The notes beneath the pieces were generated by a model. That model was given only the letters and a program-made list of their open reading frames with translations, searched no databases and had not been told where the DNA came from. Source: Nymphaea colorata (Eukaryota > Streptophyta > Magnoliopsida > Nymphaeales > Nymphaeaceae). From it: DNA of 64,000 nucleotides. Both the position numbers and the translations under genes were made by a program. Location: NCBI RefSeq assembly GCF_008831285.2, contig NC_045148.1, forward strand, positions 3,658,001 through 3,722,000. The letters run 5' to 3'. Shown one piece after another: positions 43,853-56,312 of the stretch. Within the stretch, counting starts at the first letter, position 1. The number at the start of each line of letters is the position of its first letter.

Positions 43853-45060
43853 TTGTTATTACCCCAGATTTTTCAAAAAGACAGCATTTTATTCTCAATT
43901 GTTTGGGTTTAAGTTTTTAGACCCTGAGCCAAATCCTAAATCCAAAATAAATTTGCAACTATTTGATCCAAAATAAATCTCTATCTGAACCCAAATACAA
44001 AATTCAAATTCAAAACCCAACTTTAGATGCAAGATTCAAATCCAAAATCCAAATCTCAAGTTTAGATCCAAATCGAGAAGTTCAAACTCAAAATCCAAAA
44101 GTTGAGATTAAAATTTAATGCTATTGAGTGCCGCGTGCACATGCACGGACCTTCCCTTTGTTTTATGTTTTGTACTCGTGTCAAGATGAGTTTTTGAGCC
44201 TAAATCATTCACTCGAATGCGCCGACGACCAATTGAACCCAATCCAGATTTGAAATGAGCTCAAAGTCACTCAAAACAGAGTTGGCCGCCCATTTATAAC
44301 CAAAACCATTTTTTATACACATTTTAAATAAAAAAGGTTTTATGCTTTTTATATAATCAACTCCTTTTTTAATATTCATTTTATTCTATTTTATTTTATC
44401 CTGTTTTATTTAAAAAAAAAATATTTTGCTCGTGCAATCGCGCAACGTGATCGCGTTGTGCGCTGATGCGCGTCGCTCGCCGACGTACCAGGCTTGCAAC
44501 AAAGCCTAAGCCGGGGCCTACGCGCTGTGCAAGCCCCATTTGCATGTTAAAACCGCCCAGGGGCGGTTTTGACCTGGCTAGGTGGGTATTAGCCATGCTC
44601 GTACCCTAAAAGGGTGTTTGCAGAGCCAGTGGCCAATCCCATTTAGTCAAAGCCTATTTTTTTTAAAAAATAAAAATTATTCAAAAATACTTGAAATTCA
44701 AACGAAAATCTTGTTAAATTAAAAAAAAAATCAAATTTTGAGTTTTGTCTCCAAAACTCTTTATAAATACCTCCACAATCGCCCATCTTGGCATGAGCTA
44801 ACCCTTGAAAAACTTTTAGTGTTTTTAGTGTATTCTCACATGAAGTTCTAGAGTTTTTTATTCTTCTTTCTTCTCTTCTTCTTCTTCTTCTCCAACCTTG
44901 AGAGCAAGTTTCTCCAAGCTCAAACTCTTCAAAGGAACACCTTCTTCTTCTCCAACCTTGAGAGCAAGTTTCTCCAAGCTCAAACTCTTCAAAGGAACAC
45001 GAAAAGATTTCTTGGAGGAATATCTTTATCATCTTGGAGTTTCATCCTAGGTAACCCTAG
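43853..45060 (+). mobile_element. LTR-like block (possible solo LTR)
   Basis: Begins TGTTATTACCCCAGATTTTTC, which looks like a plant LTR start. It contains a repetitive AAATCCAAA tract, a CpG-rich patch (44430-44600) and a plus-strand TATA-like CTTTATAAATACCTCC at 44757-44772. A pyrimidine-rich leader with an exact 60-bp tandem duplication follows. The 3' end and target-site duplication were not found, so the call rests on general resemblance. Confidence 0.3.
44881..45000. repeat. Exact 60-bp tandem duplication
   Basis: Positions 44881-44940 and 44941-45000 are identical over all 60 bases (start CTTCTTCTTCTCCAACC, end CTTCAAAGGAACAC). On the minus strand the unit stays open and gives a repeated 20-residue peptide, but no protein family fits. 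Confidence 0.99.
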
Positions 45061-48000
45061 GATCATTGAAAGGAAAATATTCATTTCTAATATCATTTGT
45101 ATTCAATGTATATAGTTCTCGTCTTTTTTTTTTTTTTGTTTCCTCTTGCCACCTCCCAATGCCATGTAAGAAAGCCCAAATCATTTCTTATACAGAATCG
45201 AGACTATATCTTGAGTGCATCGAGAGTATGAGCAAGACGAAATAAATTTTATTTTTTCATTTATTTTTAAAAATATACTTGTTATATCGCTTTATTCATC
45301 ATTTATGTTTGAGATGATGTTCATGCATGATGATTAATTTTTCTTTATTAATTAACAAATGCACGGCAAGAATGAGTGTTTGGGTTGAGATTTTTTCATT
45401 CTTGTGGTGATTTTTTATGTTGAAATTTGTCCAACCCGAGAAAGCCCTTCTCGAATATGTACACGTTAAAATGCATCTTCGTGTCATTCTCACGTTTAAT
45501 TTCTTTTTTTAATTACTTGATTAGGAACCCCAATGTGTGCTTTATTATGTTGTTTGATTTTTTTTCATACCCAATGATGGAAAAAATATCTTCTCTTGTA
45601 ACAAATGAATTAATAATGTTTTTATGTTCACATATAAAAATATTTATAATCATGTTTTTTAAAAGATTTTCAAAAACAAGAACCTTAATGAAGCTTTGCA
45701 GACTTCGCCTAGGCTCTTGCATGAGTCCAAGTTCATTTCGGGCCTACAAAAAAATTGAAGTCGGATATTTTCAAGTCATTTGTTGGTTTTAACTCTCACG
45801 AAAACATATACGTATATACATGTTATATACATATATGTGCACATGACTATCTCTTTTTGTCCTTCTCTTTTTCTGATTTAACACATTCTTTTACAAATTC
45901 TCATATACGCATATATGAATATATACATGTTTTTTTTCTCTCTCTAGAGTCTCAATTTCTCTAAAAATCTCTCTTTCTCTCTTTTCCTAAAATCTTCTTC
46001 TCTCTCTGTACTTGATTTGATACTTCATTTTCATAAAACTTTCATATATATATATATATATCTTTTAAATCGTTTGCTTTTGTGATTTTTAAAATATTTT
46101 TCTCTCTCTTTTTTTCTATTATTCTCATATTAAAATCTTCCATCTTTTACATTCTTTCAAATATTTCTCATTATTTAAGGTTTTAATTTTTTATTTGTTG
46201 GTTTCACTAAAACAAAAAATCAAATAATGACTCAATATTGAAACCATGCTTGATGGTCTATAACTTCATTCCATTTTCAAAAATTTTTCTCTTTTCACTA
46301 AAAATATTTATGACACTTATAAAATGACAAACTTAGATGAATGTTATGATAAGAATAAATGACTCACTTCTAATCATAAAGGGCCAGTGTATTTATACAT
46401 TCATATTCACTTAACATTATGAATTATCACAAGCACATTTCCAAAAAAAAATTAAGATAAAATGGAACACTAACTAAGTAGTAACCAAATCAGAGCAAAA
46501 TCTCAAACTTACTTAAGGTCTTAAGAGAACACTAAAGTGACTTCAAAAAAAGAGATCTCCAAAGGTTTCCAAGTGATATTTGTAAAGACTTTTTCAATTC
46601 AAAATTTCTCAAATCAAAATATTTTACACTCTCAAATGATTCTCCAAGCTTTTTCAAAATGTTGAAACATCAAATCTTCAACATTTTCTCAAACACTACA
46701 CCGCATTTAAAATGAAAAATATGTTTAAGTAAAAAACGAAATGTATCAAGAATAAGTATAGCCCTTGGATTGGTTACCCCCAGTAAATGCACTAGGAACG
46801 GTCAATCCTCGTACCAACAGACGAGTCTCTTTATCTCTCATTTAAATAAAACCTCATTTTTTTTAGCACTCCAAAAACCAAATAATTTTTTGGGATGCAA
46901 ACAGATATGTATATCCAACATCAAATTTTGATCCACTGGAAGTACTTCAATATTTTTTGTGAATGCATTCAAATTAGGTTTAAGATTTGAAATAAAGTAA
47001 GTTTAGATAATGCATGTACAATTCATATTTAATGTCATAGATGATATAAAAAAATTGGAATTCGATCTATAATACACCCTTTGGTTCTTCAATAGATAAA
47101 GGATACAATGTAGACATAGATCTAAAATCAAATTGTTAACAAGTGTTGGATCATGTCACATGATCAGGGAGTAAGTTACTCATGTTTCAATAAAGTGATA
47201 ATAATGCCAATCCAAATAAGGACTCTATATAGGTTTGGGTCATGTTGATCAGACATCAGTTTTTATTTAGTCACACATGTTTGCAATATGTGGGTTTTGC
47301 AAAACGTATGCCTTATCTTCTTAGTGGTTAACAAACCAAGTATCAACATAAATCTGAGTGTAACAGTTCTGAATTTTGAATTTCAAATTATAAATAGTCC
47401 CAACAACAAGAAAAAATATCCATAAATATTCAATGCATAATATGGAAGCTAGAATTGGAACTGAAAAAACAAGTTTAAACAACTTTCATAAAGTTGAAGT
47501 CCACCCAAAAGCCTTAACAACGCATGCAAACTCTCATTTTACTAAAGCAAGAACCACCCACTCTCCCTCTTCCCAACTATCAAAAGATGAAGAAAGCAAT
47601 GGCCATTTTACTTCACCACCTGCTCAATCCATGCTCCGGGCCTGATAGGTGGTGGTATCACACCCTTCTCAAAGGAACCGTACGTGACACTCTCGCGTCA
47701 TTCCTCCTCTCTCTTCGATGAAAAAAGTTAAGCCTTTTAATCAAGTCTCTCAGTGAGAAAAAATTAATATGCACATGGTGTTTGTTCTTCCCAAGAACAA
47801 AGGAGGATGGTGGCCACACCGCCCTCAACTCTCTACCCAAAGCCCTCAACTCTCTACCCAAAAGTAGTAAGGAAATTGTGTGAACAGGGGCGATGCTCAC
47901 TACCCGTATCCACGCCATGCTCAGTGGCCTATGCAGTAGAGGCAGGAAGATGGAGGGTAGCAGCCATTGCTGCCCTTCTTTCCCCTTTCATTTCAACCAA

Positions 48001-48158
48001 TAGGAGTGAGGAAGTCTTCTCTCCACCATAACACTATCCTCTTTTATTTTTTTTAATAATTGTTTAGTAAGATAGATGGAAGGATAAAGGGCCATCAACC
48101 TTCTCTTGATGGAAGCATGTAGAGTGCCATTAGGCCCTCCCTTGCCAAGTGGTGATTT
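45061..48158. other. Intergenic, no gene recognised
   Basis: T/C-rich stretches at 45840-46140 with an (AT)n run near 46047, then AT-rich DNA. Between 47430 and 48040 composition is more balanced, but the overlapping frames on both strands show no known motif. Confidence 0.45.
47821..47862. repeat. 21-bp perfect tandem duplication
   Basis: GCCCTCAACTCTCTACCCAAA occurs twice in a row. Confidence 0.97.

Positions 48159-48159
<1 letters not shown>

Positions 48160-48186
<27 letters not shown>
48160..48186. repeat. (GA)n microsatellite
   Basis: AG dinucleotide run of about 27 bases. Confidence 0.95.
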
Positions 48187-48189
<3 letters not shown>

Positions 48190-51020
48190 CTCAGCCCTCT
48201 CTGGCCTTCAGTAGATAGCTTTAGAGAGTTTGTTGTATAGTTAGGGCTGTTCAATGCCAAGAGAGCAGAGGAGAGTAGACTTTCTACTTCCCATTCTATC
48301 AGGTCATGGGTCGACTAATAATGCCCATTAGCAAAATAATGTAAAATCCTTTGTGCATGGTAGACAGCAAACTAATTTTGAAACAAAATAGTGGCTTTCA
48401 CTAGCCATTTCCGGAGTCCCACGAGTCACAGAGCCAATCTAGAAACTTGGCTTTGATATGAATGTGGGGAAAACATACCCATATACGTGTATATATACAC
48501 CCACAGCCACAGGTATCACATTTACTATTTATGAATAATGAAGTGTATCTACCTCTTTGTTTATTATAGAGTTAAGTGATGAATAATCAGTTATGGGGCT
48601 CAACAGAGATGAAGGCATCGCATAGTAGGGAAAAAAAACATCAAGCTCCACAATCCTAATTGTTCAAGGATGTTGGATATCTTCAGTTATTTCTTTCTTT
48701 CTTCATTTCGCCCCACTTTCTATGTTGTTATCTCCTAAGCTCTCGTATATGCTATCCACTTCCATAACCACCTCACAGTGGTTAGTTTCTTTTTGGATTT
48801 GGAACCTACCCATCATGGCAGTTCTACGTCTACAATATTCAACATAGATAATAGAAAAAGGATTGAAAGTCGTGCCAGCCAAAGGCATACCTGTAGCCAG
48901 ACTATGTCCAACCCTATTTTTCCTTTGTGCCCTGTCGTTGCTTGCTGCCTTCTCTCGAGCACATCAGGTGTCCTTTGCCTAGATTTGGGAGCTTACTCGC
49001 TGCTCAGCAACCACTGATGGTGGGGGTTTCATCGCCAATTTCCTATTAGCACTATGCATCTTTTGTGGGACCCTTCTTGTAATCAATTTTAAGTAGCTGA
49101 TTGGTATGTATCGTTCTACACTTGCCTTCATTTGCTGTTTGGATAACTCTAATCATTTTCTATGAATCAATTATTAAGGATTTCTCAACATCTACCTGAT
49201 CCTTATTCCAGCATAATAGCATGGAATGCTTCGTCACACCATACTGATGATAGGAAAAAAAATCTTTAGACTCAAATGATCTCTTGCATTGTGGATATGT
49301 CATCACCCAACCCAAGTTTGATGGAGAGGATCGGAAGGAAACTCATTGGGACCTCCATGGCTATTCTTGCAAAGCTTAATGTGCAAAGATCCTCACCTGC
49401 ATAGTTCTCTCCCAATGTTCGAGCAACACCATGAAATATCTATTCATTGCAAAGGTTCGCTAGGATTCTCAGCAGTTTGACCAAAGGATAACCATCACCT
49501 TTTCAAAGATTTTCACCTACATTCCTAATACCCACTGATTGGCAATGAGAGGGTGAGCCCCTTACCCCCATGCCTCTACCTCAGAACATATCCATCTCAA
49601 TTAGCTTCTCATGCCTATCAACAAAAAATGGGATTCTTCACTGAGACCCATTGATTTCTCATACTTTTAAAATTGTACTGATAAGTGATAATCTACTCTC
49701 ATTCTATCAACTCCACCATGAAAACCATCTACCACAAGAAACTGAAAATATTGCATCATGCGTTGCTATGCTTGAGGGTAAATTGACATCACTAAATTAT
49801 TCTTTTTTGTAGATATTTTCTGTTCTAAAAGCATGAAGACAGTTATGGCTTCTCTGTGGTTTCGGCAACCTCAGCCCACCTCTTCAAGGCCCCTCTTATA
49901 TGTCCACTAAGATTTTTGTGTCCATTCATTGATTCTCCAACAGCCCCACTTCCCATAATGGCATTGGGAACTAACGCCTCCACCAGCACCATGGACCAAA
50001 CCCTTAACATTCTCTCTTCAAAAGTTTGCTTCACTGATTTCCTTGCTTAATTTTCCATTCAAATCATTATTTGTTCCTATCAAAATTTAGATGGGCACAT
50101 AGAATGCAGTAAGCCCTTAAGAGCTAGAGTTTTTATCCTCTCACTTAAGTTGTGCATGCTTGATTTTTGGGCTTGAGACTTCTTGTGTTGTGGGAAAAGT
50201 ATGTGAGAGTCATATGCCACTCATTTGAGAGCAAAAATCCTTCAACTCGAAAGGGAAACCAACCTCAGAGGGTCAAACTCTAGCACACCTGCTTGCTCTA
50301 GAAAGTTTGTTCAAGATGATGATTTGATCATACACGTCCCCCCATGATTTTCATTCTAGTACAATGTGTTTCGAATGTGTACTACCCTTGAGTCATGCCA
50401 ATTTCCTTGAGTAAAACTTATACTCTTTTCTTAACTTAAGAAGCTCCCTTCTCCAATCATGATATTCAAAGAATGAGGCCATTCCTCAAGCTAATTTTGA
50501 ATAAAAAAAGTTTGAAATTTTTAGGGAATCAAAACAATCAAGCTAGATTTAAATAATAATAATAATAAATCTGGATGTGGTGGCAGAGGTCAATATTATG
50601 GCTGTGATTACTTTTGATGGCACCAACACTAAGGAAATTGAAGAAGCTTTAAAAACGGGGCCTTCATTCTTCTCATTCATGTTCACCATGCCTTGTCCTA
50701 AAAGCATATATATGGTACTACCAACATTGAGTGCCTCTAGTCTACCTTATCTAGTTGCATATCATGCTCGACATGTGGCACTTTGCTGGCTACATCAGAT
50801 GACATGGGCCTTTATTGTTCTTGACATATCTCAACATCATTGAGATGCATCACATCACATGCTCAATAGCTGCAAACTTGATGGACTTTGCCATTGGCAA
50901 ATGCTTTTGCTCCTCCAACTACATCTTAGGCTCAACTGGCTGTATCTCATGCTAAATTAAAAGGAGACTTGATGGCTTAACAATGACAAGCACCTCTATT
51001 CCTATGTCTACATTTGAGTG
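48190..51020. other. Intergenic, no gene recognised
   Basis: Composition is more balanced than elsewhere (48.7-50.1 kb) and may be old transposon coding DNA. No domain could be recognised in any frame. A short (AAT)n run occurs at about 50551-50567. Confidence 0.4.
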
Positions 51021-51025
51021 AATGT

Positions 51026-51275
51026 TGACTTGTTGGCTATCACTAATGGCATTTACATCACATGCACCTCCTCAAGTGGCAGTTGGCCAGTTGTTGCTAT
51101 CACCGACATTTGTTTCTGTTGCACCTTATTAGGTGGGAGTTTGCTAGTTGTCATGATTGCTAATGATATTTATTTCTTGTACACATCATTAGTGTTTAGT
51201 TGGTTAGTTGCCATCATCCAGTAGTATCTACTTCTCTTGCACCTCATTATGTGGCAGTTGGCTAGTTGTTCTCAA
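51026..51275. repeat. Degenerate tandem repeat, unit about 57-60 bp
   Basis: Four to five diverged units, each built on TTGGCTAGTTG.CATCA, then ..A.GACATTTATTTCT, then TGCACCTCATTAGGTGGCAG. Starts are near 51028, 51081, 51138, 51198 and 51256. Confidence 0.7.
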
Positions 51276-51282
51276 AACTTGA

Positions 51283-52270
51283 CTACTCATATAAACTTGG
51301 TAGTGTACAAGATCTTGATTTGCACACCATGAGCAAAACAAGGAAAGGAAAGGAAAAAAAAAAAAGATAAACACACTAAAAAGGTATGGTGCCTTCCTAC
51401 ATCCAGGAGCAATGATGGTTAAAAGAACTTTACTAAATGTGGTAAATTATACAAGAGTAGAATGCTCACCCTGATAGAAACAAATTATATTTACAAGAAT
51501 TCTCTCACTCTATCTCTTCACCCTTATATGCATCTTGCACTATACATGACTCCGTCATATAGACTCAACTGGGAAGTTGCTACAACTACCCACTCTTTTA
51601 ATGTTCTCATGGAAAGTGGAGACTGAAACTACCTACTCATTATGTCCCATGAAATGTGGAGACCACTAACCCATGTTCCACAAGGAAGAATGGCCATGAA
51701 ACGGCACATTCTTCTCTTGGCTCATCGTCATAAGCCGTATCTAATATCAAGCTTCATCATGATCACCATCACTACACATGCCTCCATCAAGGCCCACCTT
51801 ACATGCTTTGCAAGATGATTAAATCCAAACAATGCATGAACTTCATCTTCAACTGCCATATCTTAAAATCTTTAAACATCTCATCTAACACTTGAACGTC
51901 AAACTTTATACCCAATGCCAATTTCAGCTCAATAAGTTAGAATCAAGATCAAATTTCGATCTCGCTATGATACCAATTTGTTTGAATTTGAGTAGAACCA
52001 ACAAAGTAGTGCTCAAGATCTTGATCCACACGCTATGAAAACGAAGGAAGGAAGAAAAGATAAACACACCAAGTAAGAAAAGATTTACATGGTTTGAGGT
52101 GGGGTGCCTTCCTTTGCCGTACTGAATATGGAGAATTGTACAAGAATAAAACGCTCACCATGTTTTCATGAAAAGTGGGGACTGCCCATTGCCCTTTTCC
52201 CATAAAAGATGAAGACTATTAACCCATGTTCAGCAAGGAAGATATGCCATAAAACAATAGTTGTCTTCAC
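51283..52270 (-). mobile_element. TRIM-like miniature LTR retrotransposon
   Basis: Two direct repeats, about 51283-51730 and about 51985-52270, share in order GATCTTGAT..(G/C)CACAC, AAAAGATAAACACAC, GGTGCCTTCCT, TACAAGA.TA.AA.GCTCACC, ATGGAAAGTGG.GACTG and TTAACCCATGTTC..CAAGGAAGA-like blocks. Immediately inside the upper repeat the minus strand has TGGTATCATAGC (complement of 51964-51975), one base off the tRNA-iMet primer-binding site. That leaves only about 240 bp of internal DNA with no coding capacity, the definition of a TRIM. The upper repeat has an internal deletion of about 110 bp relative to the lower one, so the element is old. Confidence 0.6.
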
Positions 52271-52491
52271 TAGATCTGGGCATCGAGGCGGCCCGATTAA
52301 AATAAAAAAATTATTTTTTAAATATAAAATAAAAATTTCTGAATATACAATATATTTTTAATAATAAAATATATATTATTATTAAATAAAAATAAAAAAA
52401 TAAATCGGACCAAATAAGGCCCCATAGGGCCGGCCCGGGCCGGTTTTTACACGAGTACCCGTCAGGTACCCGGGCCTGTTGCCTAGACCTA
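52271..52491. mobile_element. hAT-type MITE candidate, copy 2
   Basis: Ends TAGATCTGGGCATCGAGGC and, from the other side, TAGGTCTAGGCAACAGGC, close to the ends of the 28.8-kb copy. GC-rich subterminal sequence (GGCCGGCCCGGGCCGG near 52430) surrounds an AT-rich core. It abuts or interrupts the outer end of the TRIM-like upper LTR. No target-site duplication is visible. Confidence 0.55.
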
Positions 52492-52885
52492 TTGACCCAA
52501 TGTTCTCTTGAACTTCTTTCTTCTTAGTCTAGCATTACCTCACTGCTGGTAGTCTATTCCCTCGAGTGAGCCAGATGATGGAATCTCTATGAAATGCTAG
52601 TCTTGATAGGTAAAATCATCCTTCCATTAGGAAACCCAAACATTGAGGGATTGAGTGGTTGTGAGCAAAATCATCCTTTAAGTTTTGTACAAAAAAAGCA
52701 AACTTATCAATCATTCAAATCTTATAGTTGAATGAACAAGCTTCCATTTGTGGGTCTCATTTGCAAGACCCATCAAATGGGGTCGTAACCATCAGGAAGA
52801 TGCCTAAGCATTGGTTTAAATGTGATGGTTGAGCATTTATCTCCTTTAGTTTCGTTACTCTCCTAGTTTATTTATAAGTCAGCAC

Positions 52886-52888
<3 letters not shown>

Positions 52889-52943
<55 letters not shown>
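52889..52943. repeat. (CT)n microsatellite followed by (TG)n
   Basis: About 54 bases of CT, then GCATG and a TG run to about 52961. Confidence 0.97.
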
Positions 52944-52947
<4 letters not shown>

Positions 52948-53118
52948 GTGTGTGTGTGTGTATATTTATTTGTTTGTTTGTTAATGAGGTTTTGCCAGTA
53001 ACTTATATATGCATTACATGATATATGGCACTGAAAATTCAATGGTAAAGAAAATTCTAAAATTTGAAAAACATAATTTTGCTGCAATAAAAATGATTGA
53101 AAAAGGCCAATTTTAAGA

Positions 53119-53121
<3 letters not shown>

Positions 53122-53170
<49 letters not shown>
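53122..53170. repeat. (AT)n microsatellite
   Basis: Uninterrupted AT run of about 48 bases. Confidence 0.97.
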
Positions 53171-53173
<3 letters not shown>

Positions 53174-53499
53174 TGACATGAATTTTCCTTCTTTTATACA
53201 AAAAAACTGCACTTTTGATAGGCATATTTTGTTGCTCCTGGATGCATAATCTGAATAGTAGTAAGACCCCTAGGGCCTTTGCCAGCTTGTGCAAGGGTTG
53301 ATAGTCATGTAATTCAAACTAGTGCTACCAGTTGCTGGCCCAACCAACCAGCTATGCCCAATGCATTGATGCTACAACTACATAATTCAATAAATGTGGA
53401 GCTTAGAATGGCATAGCAATGCAACTCTACTGGGGTTTTATTGGGTTCCCATCCCTTTTACTCTCCATAGATCATCAACACAATGAAGAATGTCCAAAA

Positions 53500-55330
53500 A
53501 TAAAGTAAAAAGCAGGAGATCCTCAAAAGCCTTCACTTAGGCTTTGGCTCTCACAGTACGAACAAATAAACTCCAATTTTTTGTTGTATTCACCACCATT
53601 TCAGTATTTAACATTTCCAAATCCTCCACTATAGGGTTACTATCAAGAAAGCCCACTCTACCGATATTTCAATAGGAGAAGGAATACCCAGTCCTCTCCC
53701 ACTATAGAGTCAAATGGTGCTTTGAGCTTCCTTCTCCATTTCATTGGTATGCCATCGACGCACAACAATTTATTTCATTACCGGCTTCATACTCACAATA
53801 AAGGAAATAAAATCCTTAGCATCCTAGGCATAACATTTGTTAAAGAAAACGAATATCTCCTATCAGAAAACTCCTTCCAGCATTACTAATTTCAAAAACA
53901 TTATTCTGCATTCCTTTAGACTCAAGACATACAGACTGCCACTTGCTTCATCTTTTCCCATACCCCTGATCACATGATTTAGCCAAGGGGATCCCACTTG
54001 CTGCATCTTTTCCATGTATAGTGAAATTTAACCTGCTCCACACTCATAAACAAGTCTCTTTTGATCTTATTATAATTTTCACGACCAGGAACTAGATACA
54101 ACAAAATGCCCAAAACTTTGCGCTCTTCCCATTGCCAACTTGCTGCTGCAACATATGGCCACCTTCATCTCATCCCCATAGCACCCCCTTCAACTCCATG
54201 ACATCTTTGGGCTACTTTTGCAAGACCACAAGCTATCATGCCAAAGATACTTCCCTAACAAAGGCTTCCCATTGGCTATCAGATAACATCATTTGTGGGC
54301 CCAAGTATATCATGCAGGCTTTGTTGAGTACCCAAAGATTAGATAACCCCATACCTCTTTCAATAACACCTGCCACCATATAAAATATATCTGTTTCTAC
54401 CCTCTGTGCTGACCCAAAAGAAACTAGAAAATTCCTTTATATAATAAAGGATATCATGTGGTTAGGTAGGCGAAAAGGACTTGTCCAGTAACCCAAACTT
54501 GTTGTAGAACATGTTTGATCGGGCAGCATCTCCTTGTGTATGATAACATTTTCCCTTTCTAATTAGCTAGTTTTTTTGCTATCTTCTCCTTAAGAGTAAC
54601 ACAATAGTGCACGTTCATTCTCCCTTTAAATAGAGGCAATCCCAAATAATTAATGGGAAGACTTTCTGCTCACCATTCCAATATCTTTATTACAACTCTA
54701 ATGTCCTCCTCGTTCAGATGAAAGGGGATGAAACCTGATTTAAAGCATTAACTTCCAAGCCTGCCGCCCCCATGAAATTCTTTCATCACAAAGACTGCTC
54801 ATTAGCAGCTGAACACAGAACTATATTTATCATCTGCAAAAATGGTTTTGGACGGTGTAAGTTCATTGCCCACAATTCTGGGAATAACTAATCTACCATG
54901 CACTGCTTTCCATTTCAACCTCATTCAAAGAATCTCCATGTGTATTATGAAAATATAGGGGGAGATAGGATCTCCTTACTAATCCCTCATTGGATATTGG
55001 AAAACTCTCTTTCTCTCCCATTAATAATTAATGCTAGAGAAGGGGTCTTTTATTCACAGCATCATTCTCTCAACCCATTCTTTTGTTCAGCTTCTCCATG
55101 GCGACTCTAATGAAATTTCACTCGAGTCTTTCATATGTCTTTCTCAAGTCAAGCTTCATTAAAAGTTGCTTCCCGCAATGCAGCCTAGAATGGCGTACGA
55201 TCTCCTGCAAACTTTTGAGGAATCCAAATCGGAAGGTACATCCTCAAGGCCAAATTGATAAATGAACGTACTATTAGTATTAATGAGGCAGTCTGGCAGG
55301 AGGTTGATTTAATTCAAGGGCCGATTCAAA
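53500..55330 (-). mobile_element. LINE (non-LTR) retrotransposon remnant, RT domain
   Basis: Minus-strand reading, high to low coordinate: KLDLRKTYERLE.NFI near 55140; the RT block GDPISPYIFIIHMEIL near 54950; the catalytic FADD near 54830; then LPINYLGLPLFKGRM, KGKMLSYTRR and KHVLQQ between 54660 and 54500; then GMGLSNLWVLNKACMIYL near 54320. This is the standard order of plant L1-type RT and the downstream region. Frames change repeatedly and stops occur, so it is dead. The endonuclease half above 55330 is absent, as in a normal 5'-truncated LINE insertion. The lower end is poorly defined. Confidence 0.85.
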
Positions 55331-56010
55331 GCGGTTAAAGATCAGCTTACTTATATTTGAATTGACTGAGTCGTACTCTGGTTTAACCGATTCACTGATT
55401 TTTTCTTTGTCCATGGGCCTGTGAATTCAAAAGCCAATTTTTACATCAATTCGATGGTTAATGATAGAGGGCAGTTTCTTTACACCCGTAGAAGTTACTG
55501 GTAAAGGGACGGCTGAAGCTGCAAATCCATCTTCGAAGTTGCTGCTTGTGTGGTTCCTTTCCTTATCAAACACGCGCACAACTAGTTCATTATAGAATTA
55601 ATCTCCAACTCGAAGTTCACAGTAAATAACAAACAAACTTGGATTTACCATTTTTCATATAAAAACATGCCACCAGAAAATTCACTCAACGTTCACACAA
55701 GTTCTACACCACAACTACAGACTTGAATGTAGGAACTTTATAAAAAAAATTAGCTCCTGCCCATCGACATCCCTCACGTCCTACGCATCTACTCTTACTA
55801 ACAGATAAAGCTTATTCAATGAAAGTATCCATCACAATAAATGGTACAAAATTTGACCGACTATACGCAACCTTCAGAACTCGCTGCACATGTAAAGGTA
55901 GGGACCATTGGAAAAACAAATCCCTACCTGACACTCAACCATTACTATGCTCCAACTATAATCAACGAAATAAAAACGCATTTTTTTACAATGTATTCAG
56001 AATTCTTCGC
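55331..56010. other. Intergenic and 3' UTR of the PICC-like gene
   Basis: Lies downstream of the PICC-like stop codon. An AATAAG on the minus strand near 55812 is the best poly(A)-signal candidate. No other feature seen. Confidence 0.45.
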
Positions 56011-56278
56011 TTAGTTTCCCCTTCCAAGAAGCAGACCGATGGTTAGTGATATCAGTGCTACTGCCACGACAAGTTTAAAGCCCATCAATGGAGAACCTTG
56101 GACAGTCTGAGTGGCAGCCGCTTCAGATTTCTTTTTGTTCTTCCTTTTCGACGGAGATGCTCCTATACCCAAATCCGCTATGCCCCTCGACTGTAGAATA
56201 ATGTGGAAAATAACTTCAGTACTTGAGAGCACGAGAACTGATTATGCAAAATTGCAAATGTTAATGCAGCAACAGTAG

Positions 56279-56312
<34 letters not shown>

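Noticed and set aside
44643-45032. 129-codon minus-strand frame with a repeated 20-residue unit
   Set aside because: The repeat is simply the exact 60-bp DNA duplication; TATA-like and leader features point to plus-strand LTR-like DNA, and no family matches.
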